Shown piece by piece: positions 11,784-24,508 of a DNA stretch of 64,000 nt. The notes below the pieces were generated by a model. The model saw nothing but the letters and a program-made list of their open reading frames with translations, was not told the origin of the DNA and did not search any database. Source of the stretch: Vitellaria paradoxa (taxonomy: Eukaryota > Streptophyta > Magnoliopsida > Ericales > Sapotaceae); the NCBI GenBank assembly GCA_019916065.1, contig CM034237.1:44475084-44539083 (forward strand). The letters run 5' to 3'. Every line of letters begins with the position of its first letter. Within the stretch, counting starts at the first letter, position 1. A program made the translations under genes and the position numbers.

Positions 11784-14323
11784 ATAATTACAACCTGTTA
11801 ACACACAAAAAATGAAATCAATAGGTTACTTATAAAAACACACCAATTCTAAAACAAAATCACGCATACACTTATAATAATAACATAATATATAATTAAT
11901 CCATAATATAAAAACTAAAATTCCAAAACAGTAATTCCTTACAAACGTATTTACACATTTTCTTTAGAGAGAGAATATTAATCGAAGACAAATTTGGGCC
12001 ATATGAACAAAACAAAGCTTTCCCATATGTACAAAATGTCATAACAAAGTTGGGCCATCTACCAAAATGCAATGAATGTAATATAATTATTATAATAGTA
12101 CAATGTATATATAATCAAAAATCTTGTAGTAAAAAAATATTTTCGTGTTCATAAACGAGTAAACTCACATATGTTATTCATGCCACATCACGATTTCTTA
12201 CGCTGGTGTTATAGTCAGGTGGATGGTTGTGTTGGGTTGGTTAAAGTAGATCGCAAATGGGTGCACTTAGTTTGGCTGGAGATCCTATGAAATTACCATG
12301 AGCTTATACCTCCTCCTAACTAGCTAGATAGCAACATTTGCATCAAATGCACAACATAAGATGTCTATAGTGGTTATACATATGATGCTTCACCACCAGG
12401 TGGTGTAGAAGCAAGAGTCGACCTAACCATATATAGGGCTGGAGAGGTGGTTCGATGCCAACATAAGCTTAATGTGAAACATGTTTGTCCATGCACTGTG
12501 CTCAATGCGTAAGACAATGGAAGTAGTTCATACCTACAATGGGCATACAATAGACCATAATTAAGAACTACATAATGAACTTAAAGTATCTCAATATAAT
12601 TTTTTAACAGATATAAAAGCTCTCGTGCAATGCAAATTGGGTTTCAAAAATACTAATTCAATAGATAAACTACCACCCCAAGCTATGCAAATTGGACTTC
12701 AAGTGAAATAACACTAATCTAATCATCAATCTGAAATGGGTATACAGTAGACCATAATCACCATGGAAAAGTTGAAGTTATTTTATGGTGAGAGCAACTG
12801 ATAACAAAGTTTTTGTCTGAAGGCCAAATATTCAATAAGAATCATGGAAGCTATTAACCAAATAACGTGACATTGCATTGACGGTTCATTAAATATCAGG
12901 TATCAATTTAAAAAAAAATCATACTTGATTGAATTTACTTACTACTTTCAAAATTAATGAGTTAGTTACCTTATTGAGTCTATTTATGTGAGATGAATAT
13001 GCTCCAAGAGTTAGATGAATGAGAAAAATAGCTGATCAAGCAAAGTTCTTATGACTTTGCTAGAGGAACGCATCCAAATTATACCTATAGGATTAACATG
13101 ATACCTTCAACTATCATATAACTATCCACAAGGCTACGACTAGCCTAGGCACTAAGTAGGATAAGGTTGAGGATTCACGAAAATTGAAAACGCATAAACA
13201 ATTCCTTTATGGCTGAGGAGGTTCTAGCACAAATGAATGAATTAATAATGGTCTTTGCTTAAATACATGATGACGATATCAATAATTCAATGCCTCTACC
13301 AGATCAGATGGAATAACCTGTCATTCAATACACCGGTGAAGTGCCTGCCAAAAAGTCTCAAATACTTAAATTAGCAACTGAATTTGGAGAAAAAAGAAAA
13401 ATTGGCAGGGATTAGATAGCGTCTTGTTTTGACTTTTGAGATGTCTTTTATATGTTCTTCTGTATCAGAGAGAATTATGAAAAGATCCCATTATAGAATT
13501 GATATTTTCCTCTGTTGGATATAGCAAGTTGCCACAGACATCGCCTGTTTGAGCAGAATCTGATGATTGTGACTAACTTGGCGTGAATCGTGGGGTCTTA
13601 GGCATTTATCTCACGAATAACATGCAGGCAATTGATGAGTTATTGTTTTGCTCAAGGCCTTAACTCGAGTTAGACTGAGTGCCTTTAATTTATCCTGGAC
13701 GATCCCTATGGCTCGATCTCGGTCATGCGGTACTATACTTAATCAAAGGGGCCATGAGCTTACCATTTCTTCAATCCTCAATTGGAGGTACTAATTACAC
13801 TAAAAATGATCCTACGTCAGAGAGAAGTCGAGGACTGTGATAGCTTGTAAGTACCTAACTCCTCTCTCCTTGGCATGATGCATTTTAAAGCCATACGTGC
13901 GAGACTGCACAAAGGGGACAATATCTGTCAAGAGGGCCTATGGTATGCGAATGAAAATGGACCATCACCACGCAATATTGAATAACAACTTTAAAGTCGT
14001 CTTTGTAAATGATGACTCCTAAAAGAATACGCTACTAAAAATAACAACTTTAGTTCATGCCACCTCTAGCTATCAGACAGTGCAAGGGATAGGTCTCTAG
14101 CTTATAAAGAATTACTCACAAGCCCTCAGGCTACGGCTGGCAAGGTTGAAGAGCCCTTCTAATAAAGCTGAGGACTTATAAAATGATAAAAGACCATTCT
14201 AATTCCATTTGATAAAATTGAGGGGCTCATAGGTCTATAAGGTTTCTGGAGATTTAACGTCGTTTTTTCTTCCAAATGCATTGTTGTTAATAGCAACTTT
14301 AGGTCGATATCAAAGGGGCGTTT
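11784..14323. other. Gene-free stretch, probably decayed transposon DNA
   Basis: There is no open frame above about 60 codons and no recognisable domain. Some phrases recur: GGGCATACAATAGACCATAAT near 12540 and GGGTATACAGTAGACCATAAT near 12735, and the words around AACAACTTTA near 13985, 14041 and 14290. This suggests an old non-coding mobile element, but ends cannot be defined. Confidence 0.4.
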
Positions 14324-14622
14324 GGCAATGAAATTTTTAGCAAAAAATTTTTAACTTTTGTCACTTTTCTACTCTAATGCAGTAATTTATCAACTCAAAA
14401 GTTACTAAAAGTTGCTAAAATTTACTAATAGTTGTTAAAAATTACCAATAGTTCCTAAAAATTACTAAAAGTTACAAAAATTTTCCCAAACAATTAAAAG
14501 TTATAAAAGATTACTAAAATTATTACTTGTTTCACCAAATATACCAAAAATTATAACTAATAACTTTTGGTAAAAATATAAAAAATTTTAAAAATTGTAC
14601 CTCCGAACACTCTAAAAATTCA
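14324..14622. mobile_element. MITE-like element, diverged relative of family B
   Basis: It starts with a GGCGTTTGGCAATG-like edge and carries repeated AAAAGTTACTAAAA words, as in the family B copies, with a TCCGAACACTC edge on the right. The inverted repeat is weak, so this is tentative. Confidence 0.38.
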
Positions 14623-14825
14623 TGTGTAATGAAAGAGGGATGGGTCGAAAGGTTGCTGTCAATTACGTAACATTGGTTTTATGAGTCATTAAATTAAAAT
14701 AGATTAAAATTCAACAATTTGGATACGGTCCTGCATTTTTTAACTAAAATATATTAAACTTAGATCCATTTTCAATACTTTAAATACGCGGTTGAAAATG
14801 ACTACTTTATTTTGAACAGTAAGGA

Positions 14826-14960
14826 GATGTTTAATTTGTGAAAGTTTAGTTAAAAAGTAACAGAAATACAAAAATTTAATGTAAAAATGGTATGTGATAA
14901 AATTTAATTGAAAAAAAATAATTAATAAAAACAATAAATTTTAATTAATTTTTGGCCAAC
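14826..14960. mobile_element. MITE-like element, family E (diverged)
   Basis: Begins near GATGTTTAATTTGTGAAAG and ends TTAATTTTTGGCCAACC, resembling the short 140-bp elements at 46835-46973. There is no coding capacity. Confidence 0.35.
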
Positions 14961-15104
14961 CAAAGATCATTTTATACGTTGACGAGTGACGACCTCAATA
15001 GGAAATCTGTTCTCAACATTCACGCGTAAAACCAAAGCTTTCTTTGCTTCGCGACTGAAGAAACCCACAGCACCTCGTCGACTGAAGAAACCCATCGCCC
15101 GATC

Positions 15105-18100
15105 ATGGCTCCCCAGGTCTCCTTCTCTCTTTCCGCGCCCTCTTCCTTGTCTTCGTTAAGCTCGCTTCACTTCACGGTATTTCCTGTGCTCGATTTACTT
15201 CCCTCATTTCCACTCGCTTTTTTTTTTTTTATTAAAACCCCAAAAAATTTCTTGTAATTTTTCAGTTTCTGCTGCCGACATCGTCTATGAAGATGGCTAC
15301 ACAGTGACTACAGTCCTCGACGGCGACGGCGGCGTCAAAATAAACCCTCACTCGATCCAACCTCAATCCGGGTCATCCGATCTCCTCATCCTCGATTCGT
15401 CGAGCGCTGCTCTTTACTCGGCCTCCTTGTACCCAGGCCAAGGTACCACATACACGTACAAGGAGGGTATAATATACATGTATATGCATGTGTGTGATTT
15501 TTTTTTAATATTATTTATTATTTGCAGATGTAGTGATCAAGCGGTTATCTGGCCAAGGAGAAGGGTATTCGGACGGTGATTTGGGTTCTGCCATGTTTAA
15601 CAAGCCAAAAAGCTTTGCGGTTGATTTTGGTGGGAACGTTTATGTTGCTGATAAGGGCAATAATGTTATAAGAAAGATCAGCAAGTCAGGTGATACAGTA
15701 GTAATTCTTATTGTTGAATCTTGATTGATATTTGGGTGAAAACATTTTGGTTATTTATTTTGATTATCTGTCTGGTTATGAATTGCTCAATTGGCATGTT
15801 CAGAGGTCTTGATTGGAAGTTATATTTTTTGGAATTTGGATTTTTTTAGTGGTAATGCAATAGATTATGTACAATAAGTGGTGGTTGGACACATTGTTTT
15901 CTTTGAAAAAATTAGAAATGCTAGCGCATAGAGGAGAAGATGAGAAAATCTGTTAGGAATGGTTATATGCTGGGAACTTTAAATATATCATCCAACTTTT
16001 ACTGGGTTAAAGGTTTGCTGAGCTCTCTCTGTCAGTTACACAGATACATATGCCCGTGCACATACCAACTCGACCCCGCTTTACGAAATAAGTTTGAGTC
16101 AGGTCTTCATATTCCATGGTTAATTAATGCAGTTAACAATTACAAATATAAATGTGTTTCTTTTAAACATTTTAGCAATTTTGAGGATATTTTTCTTTTC
16201 TTTTTTTATTGGGTTTGGGGGGGAGAATAGGTGTACAATGAATTGATTGCTGTAATAGCCTCTCCCCAGCTCCCCCATGATTCAAAAGAAAAGTAAAATA
16301 AATACTTGCTGTGTTATTTGGTTAATCTAACGGGGTTAATAGCATTACTTTCTCGAGTGGGTTGCACTTACGCTCACCCAAACCTAATGTTCTAATGAGC
16401 TTGCATTGTTATTATCAAGGAACCCGTCTTATTAGTTGACTGGCTATTTTGTATAAAGATGCTATTGTTGCATCCAGCTGGTCAAAGTCAAACCTTTTGC
16501 CAATATTTTATATTGTGCAATGATATTTGCTTGTCACTTAGGGTTAACTGCTAATTGTCACTCGTTATGGTTGTGGTGTAATTTGAGCTCCACTCTTTTA
16601 ACCAATGATGCACTTTAGGAGTGACCACAATTGCTGGGAGTAATTCAAAAAAGTATGGCCGGGCTGATGGATCTGGACGAAATGCATCTTTTTCCAGTGA
16701 CTTGAGCTGGCTTTTGTTCCTGATAGATGTGCTTTAATGATATGTGATCACGGTAATAGGCTGGTCCGCCAGATTAAATTGAAGTTGCAAGATTGTGCTA
16801 GAGGTTCTCAACCTGGTAAGTTTTTGAAGTTTAATTTTTTAATTTTTTAATATTTCCACCAAAAAAAGGACAAAATAAATAAAGGAATACATAGATAAGG
16901 AAACAAACAAAATTACAATATTAGTATTAAGTTATCTTCTTCAAGAGGATCATGGAGGGGGTTTGTCAGATTCACTTTCTATGGAAACACGTTTCCACTC
17001 TCTTGTTGGAACGTGGGAGTTTGGAATTAATATTTGTTCATAACTTTATTGCTTTGTGTAAACACAGCTATGAGTTCACCAAACAAAGGTGCGTAAGTGT
17101 TTTGTTGTAATCTGTATAGTTTATTAAGGTATATCTTTCTTTATGTCAATATTTCTCAAATTTGTATATGCATGGCAAACTCTGGATGCTAAACGGAGCT
17201 TTGTGTTAAAAGGTGTGAGCAGTTTGACTGTTAGATTAAATAGTTTTGGTCCTTTTGGACTGTACTTGATGATTTTAGCTTTCCTGTGACCTTGGGGGGG
17301 GGGGGGGTAAAGGGGGGGTAAGTTTTTCTGCAATATGTAGACATCTTATTGTGCTAGTGCCAATTCAGTAAATTTCTTTACCCTGAACTTCGAGGACATA
17401 TCTAAGCTGATGCCAACGTGTAGAGATCTTGTGGATAAAAATGATGAAGTGATTTCTTGTATACCTCTTCAGCTGCTGAATATTTACCCTCGCCAATGTA
17501 ATCCAAGTATTTGTTCATATTTGGTACATACTGGCATTTATCTGTTGCAAGGAGGGTAACAAATTCTTATTTTGTATGTGAAAACATTTTTTCAGTATTG
17601 GGTTTGTCAGCTTGGCCTTAGGTTCTGGGAGTAGTTTCTTGCTTGCTTGGCTTGATAATTGGGTTTGCAGTTCGCCCTTGTATACTTCCCATGTAAGTGT
17701 CTCGTCTAGCTATTGTGATAAACTCTGATAGAGCTTAATTACTTATATTTTGTCTAACCAAGCTTTGTAGACTGGGACGTTCCAGCGCGCTTCGTCTTCA
17801 ACGAGACATGGAAGCATTACCCACTCAGTTGGAGGACACAATACTGATGCTCTGCTGCGGCATCAGAAGCGCAATTGTTAGATCCACACCATACAAGGTT
17901 TTAAGGAGGTGCATTATGTATAGCCCTAATCTCAGTTGTCCCTAATGTGTAGGATCAACATGGTGAAATCCCAAACCTTGCATGAGAAGCCTGTATCTTT
18001 GTTAGATTCTGAGTTATTAGGAAGTAATGAGACAATAAAGTCCCAGATGTTCGCTGACCAGTTAAAGGATTTGATAACTTTCGACGGAGGGGTGGAATTA

Positions 18101-18139
18101 CCAGAATCTGCTGGCCAAATCCTTGAGCAAAAGAGATGA
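15105..18139 (+). pseudogene. NHL-repeat membrane protein gene with multiple one-base frame shifts
   Basis: Exons with GT-AG borders: 15105-15176, 15266-15442, 15528-15689, 16619-16815, 17596-17692 and 17771-18139. Recognisable parts are a hydrophobic signal peptide frame (LFLVFVKLASLH) in exon 1, EDGYTVTTVLDG in exon 2, NHL repeats (FAVDFGGNVYVADKGNNVIR; LMICDHGNRLVRQIKL) in exons 3-4, a transmembrane helix (GVVSCLLGLIIGFAVRPC) in exon 5, and a C-terminal tail with MFADQLKDLITFDG ending at a TGA at 18137. Exon junction phases agree, but frames do not run through. Exon 1 ATG is out of frame with its own signal peptide; exon 4 lacks a base after position 16702; exon 5 needs one base added after about 17602 and one removed near 17634; exon 6 carries two extra bases between 17916 and 17943, with possibly two further compensating shifts. 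The protein would be a secretory-pathway or cell-surface beta-propeller with unknown ligand. It is either a young pseudogene or an unpolished assembly stretch. Confidence 0.85.
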
Positions 18140-19235
18140 CAACAAAGAAGGAATGATGTTTCCTCAGACAGCCACCAAAGGATAGATTATATGATACAGG
18201 CCAGCTTCACTGGCTTTGCAGAGGAGCTAAGCAAGCCCCACCGGTGGAGTCATTTGCTAGTAGTTTAGGTTTAGTTAAGAGGAGATGAAGGTATTGTTTT
18301 TTATAAAAAAAAAAAAGACCCTTTTTCTATTTAGCTTCGACTTATCTAAACTATTGTAAATGTCTGAAGATGTACTTCGCCTTTAAGTTTTTTATGCAGA
18401 GTTCTATGTCGATTTTATCTAATTTTCCTTGTTTTATCAGTTAATGCTTCTCCATGAAGCACAGATATTCAAAATGGATTTTGCATTTATATTAGACATG
18501 AATTGAATGTAAATATTTCTAAGATACACCAAAATATATGTATGACATTATCATTTGGTGTGCTTTACTACTGTCATTTTAAATATATTATATATATATA
18601 TATGATTAAGATGGGCTTATTTCTAAATTATTAAATTTTAATTGCCTCTCATATTATGCTATGTTTTGTACATTTGAATTTCACATATATTGATTATAAA
18701 AATAAAAAAATTATATATTTTTTAGCGGAACCCAAATGTTGACAACCGGCTTTGCGATTATTGCTCGACTGGGAGGTGTGGTCCGATAGAGAAGCTTTTG
18801 AGGTGTAATGTTGTGGTGTTGGTGGTTACCATGGGTGGGCTGTGTGCCCGCCGCCACAGCCACCGAAACACTCTTCTGCATATGCAGCCCAAAGTACAGC
18901 TGCCCCTTCAACACCTACGGTGGCTGGTGCTATGGATGTGTTAAGTGTGTAACAACGTGACATGAAAGGAGACAAACGAGCGCCACGGCTCATCCCCACA
19001 TGAAACTTGAAAATTGTGGTCTCAGCTAATTATTTATATTGTGGTTTTATGTAAGTGCTTGTATATATTTATATTTATCATTTTTTTGTGGGTGGCTCTT
19101 CTGTCTAGCTAGTTCATGCACCTTGCCTGATGCCTGCATTCAATTGAATTAATAAAACAATCGAGGAAAAATTAATATAATTTATTATTAATTTTTTTCT
19201 TGTTTCCTTTAAAACCAAACTCAATTATATATATG

Positions 19236-19269
<34 letters not shown>

Positions 19270-19283
19270 GCGTGCCACCATGA
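18140..19283. other. 3' flank of the broken NHL gene and AT-rich spacer
   Basis: The first 250 bases probably include the 3' untranslated region of the plus-strand NHL gene. About 18720-19000 is less AT-rich, but its minus-strand open frame has no recognisable domain. An (AT)n tract lies at 19245-19269. Confidence 0.45.
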
Positions 19284-22200
19284 GTGAGAATATTGGCGCT
19301 ACTCCAAAAATTTCCTCTACTTTTTTTTATTTTTTTGCTCCTATAAAATTATAAAATTAGCCTTGTTAATTAATACAAACACATTGAATATCATAATTAC
19401 CTTCTCTTTCATTTATTATTACAAAACTAAAATCCTCCACTTTTTACTTTTTTTATAACATCTTCCATTTTTTTATTAATTTTCATGTTAAATTAAAAAT
19501 TTACTGTCAATTATAATGTTATGAAATTGTGTGAGAGAGTTTTTCTAATACTTTTTTTTAATTAGCTTTGTATATATATTTTTTAAGTTTATTTTATCAA
19601 AAATCAAAGAATAAAAAACGATTATTATTTTTTTTAATTGATACAAAGTAAGACATTATAATCGTTATCAATTCCTACACTAATGAAAAATAATTAAATC
19701 AAATTAAATCAAATTCAAATTCAAATTGTAACATTCATTCATAAAACTAACCACCATTAAATAAAAAAAAATATGACACTATTCAAAACAATTTTAACAA
19801 AACTATTTATAAATTACCAAGAAAAAAAAAGCTTAATAGGAAAAAAAATCCTAATAATATAATATTCATATATACCAAAAAAAATAAAAAAAATATTATA
19901 CGTAATTTGTTTCATATTGCTTTAGCAAGAAATCAATCACATGAAAGGGGAAAAAAAAAGTTAACAGTGCTATTTGAGAGATTCAATAATTCACAATAAT
20001 ATGAAATTTGCTCCATACTGTTTATACAAAAAATAATAATAAAAATAATCACATTTGAAAGTTTCACTTTAACAAAATTCTCTTCTGTTATCGTTTAAGG
20101 TTATTAAACCAAAGAGAGAGTATACAGTGAGAGGATATATGAGATTATAAGAAATGTAATAATAGAAAAGTAAAAAGTAGAGTTACATAAAAGTGAAAAG
20201 TGGAGGATGTTGGTTTTATAATAATAAATGAAAATACAGGGTAATTATGGTATTTGAGGTGTTTTGTATTAATTGTCCTCTATTAATTACAAGGCTAGAT
20301 TTGTAATTTTGTAGAGCAAAAAAATTACAAGGAGTGGGTGTAATAACCCAGATTTCTATATTGATATAAATTGATATTTTTAACATGTTTTAGGTGTGAT
20401 AATATGTTATTTAAATAATATTAGTCATTAGAAATATCTTATGATTGAAAATTTTGGAAGTAATAGACCAAAAAATCTAAAATTTACATTTTGGCTCAAA
20501 GGAATGCAGAGGGGTGCCCCGAGGAGAAGGGTAGGTGCCCGGGGTGCCCAGTGGGGTGCCTCGCCTATGTAAAATTTGACAGATTGATATATCTCTGCAT
20601 TGATATGATATAAGTCATTTCCTTGATCAGAATAAGGTGTAGGGGGAAGATGTATGGCATTGTAGCTTGCTTGGGGAGCAACAAGAGAGTCTTATATAGG
20701 TGTAGAAGAGAGAAAAAATAGAGTTTGGTGTTTAGGAGAGGAGAACTAGGAGACAGAGTGAGTGTCGAAGGAGAAACCAAGAACTTAGTTGTTGGGTGAG
20801 GAAATTGATTAACTCAAAGTTGGAAGCCAAAAATCGGGAGTTTACTATCTTCTTGCTTTACCTTATTCAAGCTCGAGGTAGGGATTTCTAGCCTCTTATT
20901 AGCATATATGAGATGTAATGAACTAATAAATATTGCTATAAAACTTATTTAGGATTTTGGAAGCTTTGGTGAAGGATTTAAGTAGAGTGATATATGTATA
21001 TATGTGCATTTATAGGTTTAAACCAAAATTTTTATTTTAACTAAATCTTGTTTTGATTAAATCATTGGAGTCTTTTAGGACCCAAACAACACATAAAAAC
21101 AAGGTTTAGACTAAACATTGGATTTAGCTAAGTTTTAGACACAAAACCTTGAACTATAGCTTAGACCAAAACAGAGTAGCTCACTGGACAGCAGGGGGCA
21201 CCTGAGGTCCTTGTGCGGTCGCCCTGGGTGTCTTGTCTGACCTTAATTGAGTGGTAAGGATACTCAGGTCACTCAAAAGGGTGCCCAGACCCCTCTAGGA
21301 AGTTGAAACTTGGGATTTTATTGTTCAAGTTGTCTTTTTATTGAACACAAAAGATTTTAAACTTGCTCATCTACTCAAATAGGGTTTATAAGTGTAAGAA
21401 CTTGGTTATAGAACAAGTTTTTAGGATAAAACATGAGAAAACTTACAAAAACCTAAACTTGCTCTCAGAGGGGTGCCCTAAACCTTGATGCGAGCCTTCA
21501 GGTCCTTTATAGGAGCGCCCCAAGTACTCCAAAATCTTAATTTAGGTTTTGTTTGATATATTTCTCAGTTTTGAGCATCTTATTCCTGATATATACTTCT
21601 CATTGTATTATAGTAACTTTGTGAATATGTATTATGTGATGTTAAGTTAAAATGAGTTGAAAATATGTTAAGGAAATGAGAAAATGTTATAATCAAGTGA
21701 TAGCATGTTGAATTAAATTGAGATCTTTATATGGGATATTATGATAATATTATTTGTAGTCTAATTGAATGAGATGATAATGTTAATTCTTACATGGTTG
21801 AATGAGATGATGATGTTAATTGTTACATGGTTGAATTAGATGGTGATATGAGCATAATCATGTAAATGAGACGGATAAGTGAATAAAAGGAAATGTAAAT
21901 GATATTGAGACATGGGGTTAGTGGGTATAAGAAAATAGAAATGGTACAGAGATTATCCGAGGGTTAAAAGACTCGAAACATGTGCAGGGATTGGTGTTAT
22001 ACCAATAAGTTAGTAGCCTACAACATGGCGTGTGATGTAGCTAATCTTAGCCCTTAACAACGATGTATATTAAGACTAATCATAGCCTTCAACAACAATA
22101 TTAATTGTGCCCACCCCCGTAAATAAAATGGAAATGGAATATGAATAAGGATGATTATGATAAGAATGCTTAAGTGAATGGTAGTTGAATAAAATAATGA

Positions 22201-22842
22201 GATTTATGACAATGATCATAGCATGTGTTATATATGGTCTATTTTGATAATAAAATTATCATACTTATATATATGAGGATTTGGATTTTGTTTAATGATG
22301 TTGCATGATTATGTTGAGCTATGTTGTATTATAAATGTTAGTGTTGTTTTACATTATTACTTTACATATTATATATGTTTTTATGACGCTTCATTGGTAC
22401 AAGTGGACTAGTGTGCAAGTCCCTATAGACTTTGTTGCAAGGACATAACCTAAGAACTACGTCGGCATTTGGTGAGATTAGAAGTGTATAAATTGTTGTG
22501 GGCATTGCACTTCCATATACTTGAGTTAAATTTTCATTTGAGACTGTAATATTATTTAAATTTAAAATTTTATTTCATTGGATTGCAAAGGACATAAGGC
22601 CTATTTTTGTGTATAATTATTATGGGATACGTTGGAGCATGATAGCCTGGCAAAAGCCAATACTTAGTTTATATTATATTATGTTATCATCTTGTGTGAA
22701 TATCCCTCCAAGATTGTTATATTACTCTGATCAGAGGATGGTTACTTAGTGCATGATATGTATGTTATTAATTCACCCCTTAGGTCACGAGATCCGGGGC
22801 ACGACAGTGAAGGAAGTTTTTGAAGGAGTGCTAATGTCCCCA
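19284..22842. mobile_element. DNA transposon with long terminal inverted repeats, split by an LTR insertion
   Basis: The left arm at 19284-19465 and the right arm at about 20190-20338 plus 22807-22842 are inverted copies. The left TTTGCTCCTATAAAATTAT and the adjoining block beginning GCCTTGTTAATTAATACAAA reverse-complement onto the right side GTATTAATT...ACAAGGCTAG...AGAGCAAAAAA. The outer tip GTGAGAATATTGGCGCTACT matches the far side of the LTR insertion, TTGAAGGAGTGCTAATGTCCCCAC, when reverse-complemented. Without the insertion the element is about 1.1 kb with arms of roughly 180 bp. Long arms suggest a Mutator-like or similar non-autonomous element. There are no coding exons. Confidence 0.6.
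20339..22806 (+). repeat. LTR-like 2.5 kb sequence (probable gypsy solo LTR)
   Basis: It begins TGTAATAACCCAGATTT and ends GATCCGGGGCACGACA, the TG...CA terminal signature common to LTRs of plant Ty3/gypsy (Tekay/Del-like) elements. There are no gag or pol frames inside. It interrupts the right arm of the surrounding inverted-repeat element. Flanking five-mers are GTGGG and GTGAA, a poor match for a target-site duplication, so the solo-LTR call remains an inference. A 33-35-bp unit (GTTGAATGAGATGATGATG...) is repeated about three times near 21760-21850. Confidence 0.58.
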
Positions 22843-23899
22843 CCCTACCGCTATTTGCAGCCCCATTTTTTCTCTCACACCCTATTAAATTTTTTCCATT
22901 TTAGGATAAAAATACCCTAATACATAATGACCTCCTTACCTTTTATATTTACTACACATATTTTCAGTATGTACTTGTTGAAAAAATCAAATAATTTCAA
23001 TAATCAGTTGCACTTGGAATTGGGCAACACCAAGCATGTGCTACTATCTATGATGCATTTTTTTTTAATGAGATATATATCACAATCATAGAAAAGTATA
23101 AAGTTTCGTATATTTATTCTTGTGAATAGTCGTTTCCCTAATACATGACATCTCACATGTGAATAGTTATTTCTCTAATAAATGATACTTATTACTCAGT
23201 TAAGGAAGGGTTAATCTCGTTGCGACCTCCAATCAAACGTCCCTCGCTACTGCTAAGAGATCTCCACACATCTCCATCGAAATTTGGTATCTTTACATTT
23301 AATCTTTGTCGGATTTACCTTAAACTTGGAACAAGGCTGACGAACTCCCTCTCAAGATTACTTCCAGCCTGAACGTTCTCGAGGATCTTCTGATCCTCTT
23401 CCGTGCAACATTATCAAGAATCCGTAATCTGATTGGGATTTTTCGAGACTTCAATAGAGAGATACTACGAAATAAACCTTCCATGACATTCCTATCCTAT
23501 TAAATGATTATAATCCTCCTCCTCATCCAGCTCACAATACAACAAATCATTACTTGACTAGCGTACATAAGCCTTACCCTTCACGCGTGCGAGCGCCCAT
23601 GTGTACGTGTGTCATTGTACATCGGAAAGCTGAGACTAAAGTAATTTAGTATATTACTAGATAGAAATGCACCCCCACGTTGGACCAATAGATCTATCTT
23701 TAATTATACTAATTGCTTGAACATTAGTTACACGTTCAAGTTTGAATCATAACGTTCAAAAGATTCCTTGATGTCACGTGCTTTCTCAAATCAAATCATA
23801 CTATTATTAAACCCGAATCCAGGAAATTAAATTGATTAAAGGAATATATGTCCTATTTGCATTTTGTTAATTTAATTACTCCGGAATGACGCCCCACCA

Positions 23900-24110
23900 C
23901 AAAGTACTTTCAGATCACGTTTTAGCAAAATCATTCAAATAGATATATACTTAAAATACTTCAAACAACATCACATGATTGACCAATTAGGTAGAATTAT
24001 TGCAGAATGTTTTGTATCTACCATCCAAGTACTTCTAGATCACGTCTTAGCAAAACATTCAATAGACATACTTCAAACAACAGCACATGATTGACCACTT
24101 ATGTACAATT
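23900..24110. repeat. Diverged tandem duplication, unit about 125 bp
   Basis: Copy 1 contains AGATCACGTTTTAGCAAAA, TTCAAACAACATCACATG and ATTGACCAATTAGG. Copy 2 contains AGATCACGTCTTAGCAAAA, TTCAAACAACAGCACATG and ATTGACCACTTATG in the same order, about 125 bp downstream. Confidence 0.7.
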
Positions 24111-24137
24111 CCTATCACCCATGTCCTGTTTGATTGC

Positions 24138-24141
<4 letters not shown>

Positions 24142-24173
<32 letters not shown>
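24142..24173. repeat. (GA)n microsatellite followed by a G run
   Basis: Sixteen or so GA units run into an eight-base or longer G tract and then GAAGGGG. Confidence 0.9.
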
Positions 24174-24181
<8 letters not shown>

Positions 24182-24508
24182 AAGGGGAAGCATTTGCTAT
24201 TAGCAGAGCATTTTTTGATTCATCCATAACAATATACAACTATTGATAGGCACGGTACAAGTGTTTTGTTCTGGCAAAAACAAAAAAATGCTCTAGCAAT
24301 ATCTTTTGAGGAGAAAATTAGATGGTTGATCAACCATTGAAGATAACATCAATTTTAAATTCACATTCATAGATTTTCTAGGACTAAAATGCTTTGGGGT
24401 AACAAATAAAACTTTGACTGCACCAAAGCTGATCCCACAAACAATCCACCCTCCAAAATGACATTTGCCTATGCAGTTGGCATGATTATCAAATGCCAGA
24501 AAACTTGT

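Larger units (their letters stand above)
22843..24508. other. Intergenic stretch downstream of the intact NHL gene
   Basis: There are no coding exons. It holds a short direct repeat around 23123-23195 (TGTGAATAGT...TAATA.ATGA), a longer tandem duplication near 23900-24110 and a GA microsatellite. About the last 200 bases probably overlap the 3' untranslated region of the minus-strand NHL gene. Confidence 0.5.

Noticed and set aside
17771..17900. Continuous frame LGRSSALRLQRDMEALPTQL at the start of the final NHL exon
   Set aside because: It is open, but the neighbouring frame reads FNETWKHYP, which resembles the aromatic segment expected there in relatives; I could not decide, so I did not count the extra pair of shifts as certain.
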